DNA from: Equus caballus
Lineage: Eukaryota; Chordata; Mammalia; Perissodactyla; Equidae
Direction: 5' to 3'
NCBI RefSeq assembly: GCF_041296265.1
Contig: NC_091693.1
Location: 7,163,001-7,227,000, forward strand
DNA: 64,000 nucleotides
Part shown: piece after piece, positions 24,401-64,000 of the stretch
Layout: each line of letters starts with the position of its first letter
Numbering within the stretch: the first letter of the stretch is position 1
Position numbers and translations under genes: made by a program
Notes under the pieces: generated by a model
What the model saw: the letters and a program-made list of their open reading frames with translations, nothing else
Told to the model about the DNA's origin: nothing
Database searches by the model: none

Positions 24401-27400
24401 TGCACTGGCTATTAGATAATTGCAAGAAATTAATTTTGCTAGGTGTGATAACTGTATTGGTTTATGCTTCTAAAATAGTCTTAGAAAAACATTCTGAAAT
24501 ATTTATGGGTAAAAGACTTAATGCCTGGAATTTACCTTAAAATGCTGCATTAAAGGTATATGTGGGAGGAAGTGGAACAAAGATTGGCAAAATGTTGACA
24601 ACTGGTGAAACTGAGTGATGGGCACATGAAGATTCATCTATACAACTCTATTTTTTTGTGCATGCTTGAAAACACCTGTTAAAAAGTTTTTTAACAACTC
24701 AACAGCAACAAAAAAACAGGTAAACTGATTAAAAAATGGGGAAAGGACTTGAATACACATTTCTCCAAAGAAGATACACAAATGGCCAACCAACATATGA
24801 AAAGATGCTCAACATCACTAATGATTAGGAAAATGCCAATCAAAACCACATGATATCACCTCATAACCATTAGAATGGGTATTATTAAAAAAAAACAGCA
24901 AATAAGTGTTGGTGAGGATGTGCAGAAATTGGAAGCCTGTGCACTGTTGATGGGGGTGTAAAATGGAGCAATGTCTATGGAAAATAGTATGGCGGGTCCT
25001 CAAAAAACTAAAATTAAAAATAGAATTACCATGTGATCCAGCAATTCCACTTCTGGATACAGACCCAAAAGAAGTGAAAGCAGAGTCTCAAAGAGATATT
25101 TGCACACTCATCTTCATTACAGCATTATTCACAGTAGCCAAAAGGTAGAAGAAACCCAAGTGTCCATCAACAGATGAATGGATAAGCAAAACGTGGTATA
25201 TACATACGATGGAGTATTTTGTGGTTGTTAGTGCCATCAAGTTGATTCCGACTCCTAGTAACCCTGTGTACGGCACAGTGGAACCTGCCTGGTCTTTTGT
25301 ACCATCTTCTCACCTTCTGGTGCTACATCAGACAATGCTCCACTGCTATGCACATAGTTTCATGGCCAATTTTTTCGGAAGTGTTATTCAGCCTTAAAAA
25401 GGAAGGAAATTATGACAAACGCTCTAATATGGATGAACCTTGGGGACATTATGTAAGTTAAATAAGCCAGTCACAAAAAAACACAAATATTGTGTGCTTC
25501 TACTTACATGAGGTATCTAGAGTACAGGAGTCAAATTCATAGAAACAGAAAGTTTCCTGGCTGCCAGGGGCTGGAGGGAGGGGGAAATTGGGAGTGGTTC
25601 AATGGGTATATAGTTTCAGGTTTTCAAGATGAAATAGTTCTGGAGATTGGGTGCACAATAGTGTGAATAAACTTACTAGTGAACTGTACACTTAAAAAGC
25701 ATTAAGATGGTAGATTTTATGTGTATTTTATGACAATTAAAAATAAAAATAAGTTTTTTTTTAAATGAACTATTTGGCTTTCCCAATGGGGATGGGTGGG
25801 GATTATCTGATCAGGCACCCTCTCATGGCGCCCCACTACTCACTTGTCCCCAACAGCCGTTTTTGCCCTCTTATATAGCAATACACTCTCTATTTAGACC
25901 TGGGCTCAAGACTGTCCACAATAAAGACCTCATTTCCCAAGTTCATTTGCAGCCAAGGGTGGCCGCATGATTAAGTTCTGGCCAGTCTGTCCTGCGGCAG
26001 CTGCCAGAAACTGTGAAACATTAAACGTTTATTTGAAGCTGCTAAATTTAGGGATAGTTTGCTATGCAGCATTAGATGAACTAATCCAGTCAGTCATGCA
26101 CATCCCACCTTCACCATGTCTTCCGTATCTGTGACATTTTTTACTTAATACTTTTCTTAAAATTGAGTAACTTTAAGTAATTCCCAAAGATACCTAAAAG
26201 AGAAACTTTACACCACAACTGAAAACAGAAAACCAGTATCGATTCCATAAATAGAAGTTAACCAGAAAAACATCTGGGTACTTTTACCCACTGAGGGTTA
26301 TGAGGCGTGCTCTCACTTTGCTAAAAAGGAAGAGTAAAGGGTGTTAGAGAGTGGGGGACATTCCCATCTACAGGGGACAGGGTGATCTACTCAGGCACAC
26401 GCACACAAAAGAACACTACACAGCTCTAAAACAGACTCCGGAGGCCTTCGATAAACTAATGTAGTCAGGCACACGTTAGGTAAATAAAGCAAGGTTCCAA
26501 ACAGAGTCTATCAGCTTTTAGTTACTGTGGTAGGCTGGATAGCGGCCTCCCAAAGATATCTATGTCCTAATGCCTGGAAGCTTTGAATGTTATATTTCAT
26601 GACAAAAAGTGTGATTAAGTTAAGGATCTTGAGATGGGGAAATTACCCTAGATCATCCAGGCTGACTCTAAATGCAATCACAAGCGTCCTTATAAGAGGG
26701 AGGCAGAGGAAGATACTACCATGGACAGAAGAGGGGAAAGCAATGTGATCATGGAGGCAGAGACTGGAAAGACGTGGCCACAAGCCAAGGGATGCCGGCA
26801 GCCACCAGAAACCAGAAAAAGCAAGGAACAGCTTCTCCCCTAGAGTCTCCTAGGGAACGCAGCCCTGTCGAGACCTTGATTTTGGCCCAGTGAAACTGAT
26901 TTGCACTGTGAGAGAATGATCCCTGTTGTTTTAAGTCACCAAGTTTGTTACAGCAGCCACAAGAAACTAACACAGTAATAAAAGGGGAAATAAGAACATA
27001 TATTCAGATTTGCATATATTTGCATAAAAGAACACTGGAAAGGACACGTAAGAAACTGAAGAGGCCACCAGTGGGGAGGAGGTGGATGGGATGGACAGAG
27101 ATGAGGGAGCAAGACCTCTCAGGCAAAAGGCGGACAGAGAGGGAAGAGGGGGCAGCTGGTGAAAGAGCACAGACGGGCTGACTCAGACAAGAGCTGTGGC
27201 CCCCTAAGAACAGACCCCAGGGCACTCAGCCAGGACCTCTGGCTGCTGCAGTCCCTTCAGCCTCTGCCTGGCATCCAAATGCTCTCGCCAGCCCCATTCT
27301 GCCTGGACACGCAGGAAATCCCTGGCAGCAAGCCCCCCTCCCGGCCCTCCCCAGCAGAGACTGCCAACTGACTACTCCATAGCCACACTCTTCTTCTTCC

Positions 27401-30400
27401 TCACTAACAAAACTCCCCCTTTATTTCAGGCCTGATGCGCTGTGCTGAAGGACTGTCTCCCAAGTTCCTCTGCAGTAGGTGGGGCCACGTAGCTAAGTTC
27501 TGGCCAATGAATACTTTCGTGTTGTGTGACACGTCTGGGATGGTACCTTAAAGGCAAAGGAGTTCTCAAATGGAATCAGGGTAGCTCGAGGGGAAAAGGA
27601 GGAAAGTGAGTATCATAAACCACCTCTTCCTCATTTGGTTTTGTTCTTATTTCCTTTTGTTCCTCTGGATGGCAACCTTTATAATGGGCAATATCCCTCT
27701 CTAAAAATCTACCTTAAGTGGACAGCCAGTCTTCTTTTTAGAGAATATTTTAGCCTTGCTGGTCATCTTATCTAGCGCATGGAGTGGTATACACTGCTGG
27801 AAGTTCTTCTTTTTTCCTTACTAACACAACTCAAACCGTTTTCAGGGCAGTTAAATGACCAGCTATAAGACTACATTTCCCAGCCTCCTCTGGGGTTGGG
27901 GGGAGACCACTGATGAAGAACCCACCATTGGGTGGGGTTTCTGGGAAGGCTTTGTAAAGGGAGCCGACTCGGTTTGGAGTTGAGTCCCTTTTGCTCTTCC
28001 TCCCTTCCCCTTTCTTCCCACCAGAAATGGTAGGACATAATGGCTCGGGCTCTGGCAGCCATCTTGGATGGAGGCCACATGCTAAAGATGACAGAGCAGA
28101 AAGATAGGACCCTCATCCCTGGTGATTGTGAAACTGCCACATGAGTAGGGGTCCACCAACCTCTTACATCCGAGAGAAAAATAAACCCTGTGGTAGACTG
28201 TATTACGGTTCAAAACATTTGCTGCCCTTCTTCACATGAAGGTTACACATCTCCGCTCCACTCACCTGCAGCTTGCCATAGACTTGCTTTGGCCAAAGGA
28301 GTGAAAGTGACATGGGCCACTCCTAAGTACAAAATTTACCAGGAGCCATTGGGTGATCCTTCCCACTTTCTGTTTCCCCCCCTCACAAGACCAGCAATAC
28401 TCCACGGAGGGGCAGGTCCCTCGGCCTGAGTCTCCAGTTAAGAGACTGTGGAGTAGGGGCACGAATGGCCTGCGAAGGACATAGTGCGAGCGAGAAATAA
28501 ACCTTGTAGTAGTAAGCCACTGAGATTTTGTGTTTGTTACTGCAGCATAACTTAACCATGCTGATCCCTATAGACCCCCTACTTTGTTTAAGCCATTGTT
28601 ATATTGGGATTTTGTTACTGCCAGCCAGATGCAATTCCTGACTGGTAGGCCCTCTGTTAGAGATGACTGTCGTTTGTCCCTGAAAGGGCCTATGACAGAA
28701 CTAATGAATGTTTCCTCTGGCTGCTGGGTAGACTTTCAAGGGATTTCCCAGCAGCCACTTCCCCAGAACGTCTCACCTCGTTCCTACCTGGCATCCATGC
28801 CCTCCCCTGCATCTCCTCTGGAAACTGCTCCTCACTCTACTCTTAGCTAAGTGGCTTCTGCGAGACTGCCTCGGGTGGGCCTTGAGGTGGGAATGGGCTA
28901 GCCTATGTGAGGAACAGCCTGGCAGCCACCGGTGGAATTTAACCAACCAGACATGAACTGATTTTTATAAAGTCTGGCTGCTATGCACAGCTGTCACTGT
29001 TCTCCTCCTCATTCTTATATGTGAAGCACTCAGAACACTGCCTGGCATACAGTAAGTGCTCTTAAGTAAGTCATTATTGTTGTGAGGGAGGCAAGAGTGG
29101 AAGCGGGGAGACAGCAAGCAGCTATCACAGTGTCTCATTAAGAGATGATGGTGGCGTGGACTACACTGTGAAAGCAGAGGTGACGAGAAGCGGTCAGACT
29201 GAATTTTTTTCTTTTTCTTATTTCCTAATAGTTTCGCTAGGATTTTTTCCATTTGCATTTATAATTGTATTGCCAAACTATTATGGGTTTTGTTGTGATT
29301 GCTGCAGGATGGGGATGTGTTTGGAAGGTAGAGTCAAAGGAAGGGTGAATGGGCCAGACGGGGGTGCAGTGGTGCTAAAGAAAAGAAAGGATCATGGATG
29401 GCTCCCAGGCTGTGTATGTAGTTCTTCACTGTGTGACCCCTCACCTATCCACGAGCTCCGTCAGGGCAGGAACAAGAGCTGTCAGGGTCCTTTGTGTCCA
29501 GCAGGAGCTTGCTTACTCCAGGAGACACTCAGAGTTGCTGAATTAAAAAATGGTGCTAGAGTGATATAATTTAAAAAGCAAGTCTGGGGGCCTGCCCAGT
29601 GGTGTAGTGGTTAAGTTTGCATGCTCCACTTTAGCGGCCTGAGGTTCATGGGTTTGGACCCCGGGCATGGACCTAGCACTGCTCACCAAGCCATGCTTTG
29701 GCGGCATCTCACATAAAATAGAGATGGGCACAGATGTTAGCTCAGCAACAATCTTCCTCAAGCAAAAGGAGGAAGATTGGCAACAGATGTTAGCTCAGGG
29801 CCAATCTTCCTCACAAAAACAGAAGGCAAGTCTGCACACACTGATTTCGGCTTAAAGACACCTCTGCACTCCTCCTACCCTGCACCAGGGTCCCTCCAGG
29901 ATAGCTGGGACATGGACTGCCGGGTTTCCTGAGGAGCCCACCTGAAATGCATTCATTGAATTCATCCAACAAATATTTACTGAGTGCCCACTACGTGCCA
30001 GACACTGTTCTAGGTGCTGGGGACAAAACACAGAACAGGACAGACAAAAATCCCTGCCTTCATGGAGCTGACATTCTAATTTATTCTAGACAATAAACAA
30101 ATACATCAAATATGTGACATGGCAGAGAGTGGTAAGTTTAGAGGGAATAATAAAGCAGGAGGCAAATAGGCAGACTCTGTATATATCTGGGAGAGGGTTA
30201 TCATTTTACACAGAATCGTGGTCATAAAAGGACGAACTTTCCAGGCAGAGGGAACAGCACAGGCAAAGGCCCTGGGGCAACAATGTGCCTGGCATGGCAG
30301 AGGAACACTGAGTAGGCCAGTGTCATTGGAGCAGAGTAAGGGGCAGGAGGGAGGAAATGGGGTCATACAGATATCAGGAATCCAGCTCCTGTAGGGCTTT

Positions 30401-31941
30401 ACAGGTCTGCTTTCTGCCTGCTCGAGCCTCACCTTCTTGTCTTTTATAGAGCGAGGTGGGAGTCAGGGGAGGGATCTGAGCAGAGGAGGGCCCTGATCTG
30501 ACTCAGGGGTTCACAGGTCCCCTGTGACTGCCTGTGGGGAACAGACTGTTGGGAGCATGTTGAGCAATGAAGAAGCTATAAAATATGCAGTTGGGAGGTG
30601 ATAATGGCCAAGACCAGAGCAGAGGCAGAGAAGGGGGTTAGAAGTGGTCAATTCTGGAAAAAATGTAAAAGGGGAGCCAACAGGATTTGCTGATGGACTG
30701 GATGAGCAACGTATCCTGGTCAGTCCAATTAACAAACCTGCAGTCCAACAAAGTCAGGTTTATTTACCATGGCAACAAGGGAGACTGCACAGCAGAGGGA
30801 CTGGGGCGAGTCTCATAAAACAAAGAAAAAGAGAATAATTATCTGGGTTTCAGGGAAGGCTGAAGTGTAGGTGAAACGTAAACGAAACAGGGTTGGGAGA
30901 GGCTCAAAGCAAAGCAGAACTGTGTGTAAAGGGATCAATATCAGGTCTGGATGGTGAAGTGGTCCCAGGATCCTGTCCCCTTGGAAGCTATAAAGTTTTG
31001 ATAGATGTGGCCTGCTGTCCAGAAACCCCTTACCAGCAGCTCTGCACCTGGATTATAAATCGAGGCTGATTCTCTGTGCCAACGTGACCTAACTCCTCCA
31101 GGCGTTGAGATGTTTCATGCTTACTGATACAATTTCAAACAGCAAAGTTTGTGGTAGTATGACTTTAGAGAACAAAGCTTCCTACTGAGTAAGAAAGCAG
31201 TAGTCACTCAAAGAGGAGGAGTTGTGTCACTTTACATCTGCAGCATGTCCCTGAGAAAAATATACATTTTTTTTTCTTATTAACGCTTCAGCTGGCTTTT
31301 TCCGTGTCGGTTAATCCAGCCAAATCGATGAGAAGGCAGATTTTTTTTTTTCTTACACTTCAAGCTAAGATTTTTACTTTCTCAAGTGTGAGGAAAGAGG
31401 AGAGGTAAAGATGACGCTAAGGGTTTCTGGCCTGAACAACAGGAAGGATTGAAAGCTATTAACTAAGTAGGAAAGGTTGTGGGAGAGACAAGATGCAGGA
31501 GCTCAGTTTCGGACGTTGAGTTTGAGATGCCTCAAATTCGTGGAGGCGGCGAGTGGGCAGTTGTAGACTCCTACAGAGCCTGGATCAATCTCACTTCCCC
31601 CTGCACAGCCCTCCTCTCGTTCCGTTCGTCCTGTTCACTATCTGCAGTTAAATAAGTACCCCTGCTGTCACACAACTGCCCCTTTGCATGGGCGGCATCT
31701 GCCGGTGAACGGCTGGGAACACCGTCTCCCCACCTCGCGAACTCTGCTTCTAGACGCCTGCGAGCTGGAGCAGGCGCCCCGCGCAGCTGCGTTTATCTCT
31801 GGCCCCGCCCCCACAGGGCCCCGCCTCCCCGCCAGCCCCGCCCCGCGCGGGCGCTCACTTGTAGAAGCTCACGGGGCGGTTGTCCGCGCCCAGTCGGCCC
31901 GCAGTGTTGGAGCAGTTCGGAGCCCGGCAGTACTTGGGCAT
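21490..31941 (-). CDS. THAP8: THAP8, THAP-domain zinc-finger protein, complete CDS
   Basis: Coding exons are 31859-31941, 23691-23883, 23086-23478 and 21490-21630 (stop TAA at 21490-21492); 810 nt give 269 aa, close to human (about 274 from memory). The N-terminal THAP domain is intact. Its C2CH zinc ligands are C5 and C10 ([10 protein letters not shown]) and C58/H61 (LCSEHF); W40 and the closing motif AVPSIF (80-85) are also present. A proline-rich linker follows, then an arginine/leucine-rich probable coiled coil ([20 protein letters not shown] onwards) and the tail [20 protein letters not shown]. The family binds DNA in a sequence-specific way in the nucleus; targets of THAP8 are not known to me. 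Intron 1 is about 8 kb and repeat-filled. The last acceptor is the first AG after a 476-nt AG-free tract. It falls a few residues downstream of where I recall the human exon beginning, so that junction is slightly less certain. Confidence 0.95.
21633..22108 (-). repeat. AG-free pyrimidine tract / degenerate GA minisatellite in THAP8 intron 3
   Basis: The plus strand is purine-rich, with repeats of gagacatgggga/gagagaca type. On the transcribed strand it is a C/T-rich tract with no AG dinucleotide from 22108 down to the acceptor AG at 21631-21632, i.e. 476 nt. I read each line for plus-strand 'ct' and found none. Confidence 0.85.
22730..22930 (+). repeat. MIR SINE
   Basis: Shows gactctgggcaagttactgg and gtgcctcagtgttttaatct core features and an AT-rich tail, inside THAP8 intron 3. 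Confidence 0.65.
24290..25750 (+). mobile_element. L1 LINE remains (L1M-type), sense
   Basis: From about 24700 the sequence follows the 3' part of L1 ORF2 and the 3' UTR (caaatggccaaccaacatat, tgatccagcaattccac, agtgtccatcaacagatgaa, gactggctgccaggggctgg-like), ending in an A-rich tail near 25740. The part at 24290-24700 is a second old repeat of similar type with uncertain assignment. It is broken by stops and by a nested insertion at about 25215-25383. Confidence 0.75.
25215..25383 (+). mobile_element. RTE-like SINE/LINE fragment nested in L1
   Basis: The block gttagtgccatcaagttgat followed by tccgactcctagtaacc interrupts the L1 motif ggagtattattcagcc. Short gtatt/gtgtt duplications flank it. 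The sequence resembles RTE-type (BovB-like) retroposons; exact family not determined. Confidence 0.5.
25880..26100. repeat. unclassified interspersed repeat
   Basis: Ends in tttgctatgcagcattagat, a motif typical of mammal-wide repeats. A related ttcccaagttc...ttctggcca segment recurs at about 27455-27515. Family not identified. Confidence 0.4.
26525..26985 (+). mobile_element. MLT1-type solo LTR (ERVL-MaLR fossil)
   Basis: Starts tgtggtaggctggatagcgg and ends near caccaagtttgttacagcag plus aactaacaca, the usual ends of MaLR LTRs. No internal retroviral region is seen next to it, so it is a solo LTR. It is old (mammalian radiation age) and diverged. Confidence 0.75.
27410..28565. repeat. unclassified mammalian repeats in THAP8 intron 1
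   Basis: Two or three related segments (about 27410-27600, 27840-28160 and 28190-28565) share gagcgagaaataaacc-type and agccactgagattttgtgtt-type endings. I recognise the style of an old interspersed repeat but not its family. No gene is seen. Confidence 0.4.
29040..29410 (-). repeat. L2 LINE fragment, antisense
   Basis: Includes gaggcaagagtggaagcggg, gagatgatggtggcgtggac and tggaaggtagagtcaaagg, the antisense L2 signature. A short MIR tail lies at 29010-29070. Confidence 0.55.
29587..29825 (+). mobile_element. ERE SINE
   Basis: Starts ggggcctgcccagtggtgta. It has the ERE 3' motif gatgttagctcagggccaat and a duplication gcaagtctg at 29578-29586 and 29826-29834. Located in THAP8 intron 1. Confidence 0.93.
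29940..31560 (-). repeat. L2 LINE, antisense, interrupted
   Basis: About 29940-30730 runs through aacaaatatttactgagtgc, ccaggcagagggaacagcac and aacaggatttgctgatggac; the match resumes at about 31400 (gggtttctggcctgaacaac). The 30730-31390 interruption is unclassified and has no ORF I would support. Confidence 0.65.
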
Positions 31942-32040
31942 GGCTGTCCACCCCCGCCGAGTGTGGACCGCTCTGCTGCGCACTTTGGTCCTCCCCGGGC
32001 GCCGCCGAACCCCGCCCCGCCCACGCACTCGCCGCCCGCC

Positions 32041-32210
32041 TCACGTGACGGCCCTGGGTGCCTGGTCACGTGCTGGGGAGGGAAGAGAGCGCCTGCGTCC
32101 TACGTGCCCGGCCGCGTTACCACAGCTACGCCCTCCTCAGGTGGCCAACGGGGAAGAGCGAATGCGTCTGCGCAAAGCCGGATCTTAGCGACCCGGACCT
32201 AATCACGTGT
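32041..32210. promoter_or_regulatory. three TCACGTG E-boxes
   Basis: TCACGTGA at 32041-32048, TCACGTGC at 32066-32073 and TCACGTGT at 32203-32210. This is the USF/TFE3-type class, clustered on the THAP8 side of the shared promoter. Confidence 0.75.
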
Positions 32211-32523
32211 TGGCGGAGATGGGGCGTCACCGCGCTTCTGAGTCTGCGCCAACTTGGCAGTCTCTTTCGCTCCACCCGACGCTTACATCCGGGCGCCTGC
32301 CATTGCGAGGATAGTCGCCCTGGGTGGGGGCGGGGGGGGGGGGCAGCAAAAAGCGAGGTGAGGAGGCTTTGGCCTTAGCGTCGTAGAAGTTAAAACCTGT
32401 ACGTTTCAGTGAATGATGAAAACACAGATTGGATAAAAAAGCCGCCAACTTGTGATCGAGCATCAGGTCGACTAGCTGTGGCTCCACCCTGCCACAGACC
32501 CTCCGCTCCGCCTCCTAGCCCTC

Positions 32524-32610
32524 ATTGGTCAAAAGCACCGCCCGGCAACCATGCGATTGGCCAGACCGGCGGCCTGCCGTGTCCAATGAGCGGCGGCGCC
32601 GGCTTTCCCG
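32524..32610. promoter_or_regulatory. WDR62: CCAAT triplet and E2F-like site, WDR62 side
   Basis: CCAAT motifs (either strand) lie at 32524-32528, 32556-32560 and 32582-32586; the first two are 32 bp apart, about three helical turns. They are followed by TTTCCCGC at 32603-32610, an E2F consensus form. The arrangement is typical of NF-Y/E2F-driven cell-cycle genes and lies 80-165 bp upstream of the WDR62 ATG. Confidence 0.65.
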
Positions 32611-32688
32611 CGGCGGTTCGCTATTCAAGTGGGTTGTGGCGGCGGCGGCGGTTGCGGAGTGTAACGGTCGCCCGGCTCCGGCGCGACG

Positions 32689-63470
<30,782 letters not shown>

Positions 63471-63859
63471 GTAAGGAGCTGGGCCCCAGGGTGAAAACCA
63501 CACACACCCCCACGAGCCCCCTGTCTGCTGCCCTGATGGGCCACCTGAGACCTGTGTCCTCCTTGGCACCCGATCAAAGGGTCACATGCTGGCCGGCACC
63601 CACTGAGGCCTGGCTGACCAAGGACGCTTGGGAGCGGGGGGTGGCCCCGACTGCTCCACCTCCATCTACTGAGCCCTTCCCCAAGTGGGGACATATAAGT
63701 GGTTTCCAGTTCGAGTGACAAGAGAGTGTGGTAGGAAGAATCAGAGAGGCCTGGGCTCCCTCACTAGGCTTTCCCCTGCCTGTGTTATCCAGGACGGGTG
63801 GAGACCTTCTCAGAGCCTCTGGCCTGTGGGAGTTATGAGTTCAGGCTCCACGGTCAGGC

Positions 63860-64000
63860 CCCCTCACAGCTCTGCCTCAGGCTGACTGTGACCTTGGGCA
63901 AGTGTCATCTCCTCAAGCCTGTTCATCATCTGTAAAATGCAAATAAAAAGAACCTCCATCATAAGGTTGTTCTGTGGAGGCAGTAAGTTCACACACGTAC
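63860..64000 (+). repeat. MIR SINE, cut by window end
   Basis: Shows gactgtgaccttgggcaagt and catctgtaaaatgcaaataa, in the intron after WDR62 exon 16. Confidence 0.7.

Larger units (their letters stand above)
31942..32688. promoter_or_regulatory. THAP8-WDR62 bidirectional promoter, CpG-rich
   Basis: The 747 bp between the two divergent start codons is CpG-rich and GC-rich, and the CpG-dense zone spills into both first exons (about 31750-32900). No TATA box is evident. Both genes begin within it in opposite directions, so a shared promoter is inferred. A poly-G run lies near 32330-32343. Confidence 0.85.

Noticed and set aside
24700-25750. Active L1 coding sequence
   Set aside because: Only the 3' portion is present, with many stops and a nested insertion; it is an old relic.

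Overview
The window is nuclear DNA of a placental mammal, almost certainly a perissodactyl (horse, ass, rhinoceros or tapir). The host genes are spliced and human-like. The young SINEs are tRNA-derived ERE elements (head beginning ggggccagcc..., internal gttcgaatcc B box, flanking duplications), a perissodactyl family. The gene order matches the human 19q13.12 block SYNE4-ALKBH6-CLIP3-THAP8-WDR62. Every coding exon was placed by reading splice sites and checking that reading phase carries across each junction.

Layout: 1-1,374 holds the 5' half of SYNE4 (minus strand, running off the left edge). ALKBH6 (minus) has its CDS at 1,973-6,178, six coding exons and 238 aa. CLIP3 (minus) has its CDS at 8,991-18,972, thirteen coding exons and 547 aa, a 1.5-kb 3' UTR ending near 7,484, and a probable NRF1-type promoter near 19.5 kb. 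THAP8 (minus) has its CDS at 21,490-31,941, four coding exons and 269 aa, with an 8-kb first intron full of old LINEs and an MLT1 LTR. A 747-bp CpG-rich bidirectional promoter separates THAP8 from WDR62 (plus). WDR62 begins at 32,689 and shows its first sixteen coding exons (678 aa) before the window ends. The introns hold L2, MIR, L1, ERE and DNA-transposon remains; the 8.9-kb WDR62 intron 9 is mostly antisense L1 with four ERE insertions.

The genes are neighbours by chromosomal history, not a pathway. SYNE4 is a nuclear-envelope/kinesin adaptor, ALKBH6 a 2-oxoglutarate dioxygenase family member, CLIP3 a Golgi/endosome CAP-Gly protein, THAP8 a zinc-finger DNA-binding protein and WDR62 a spindle-pole scaffold. 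No undescribed multi-gene system is visible.

The most unusual signals are non-coding. They are a 476-nt AG-free zone upstream of the last THAP8 acceptor; a GC-AG intron in WDR62; a 35-nt U2 snRNA 5' fragment inserted with a perfect 10-bp target duplication; a degenerate 50-75-bp tandem array in ALKBH6 intron 2 split by an ERE SINE; and three TCACGTG boxes plus three CCAAT boxes and an E2F-like site between THAP8 and WDR62.
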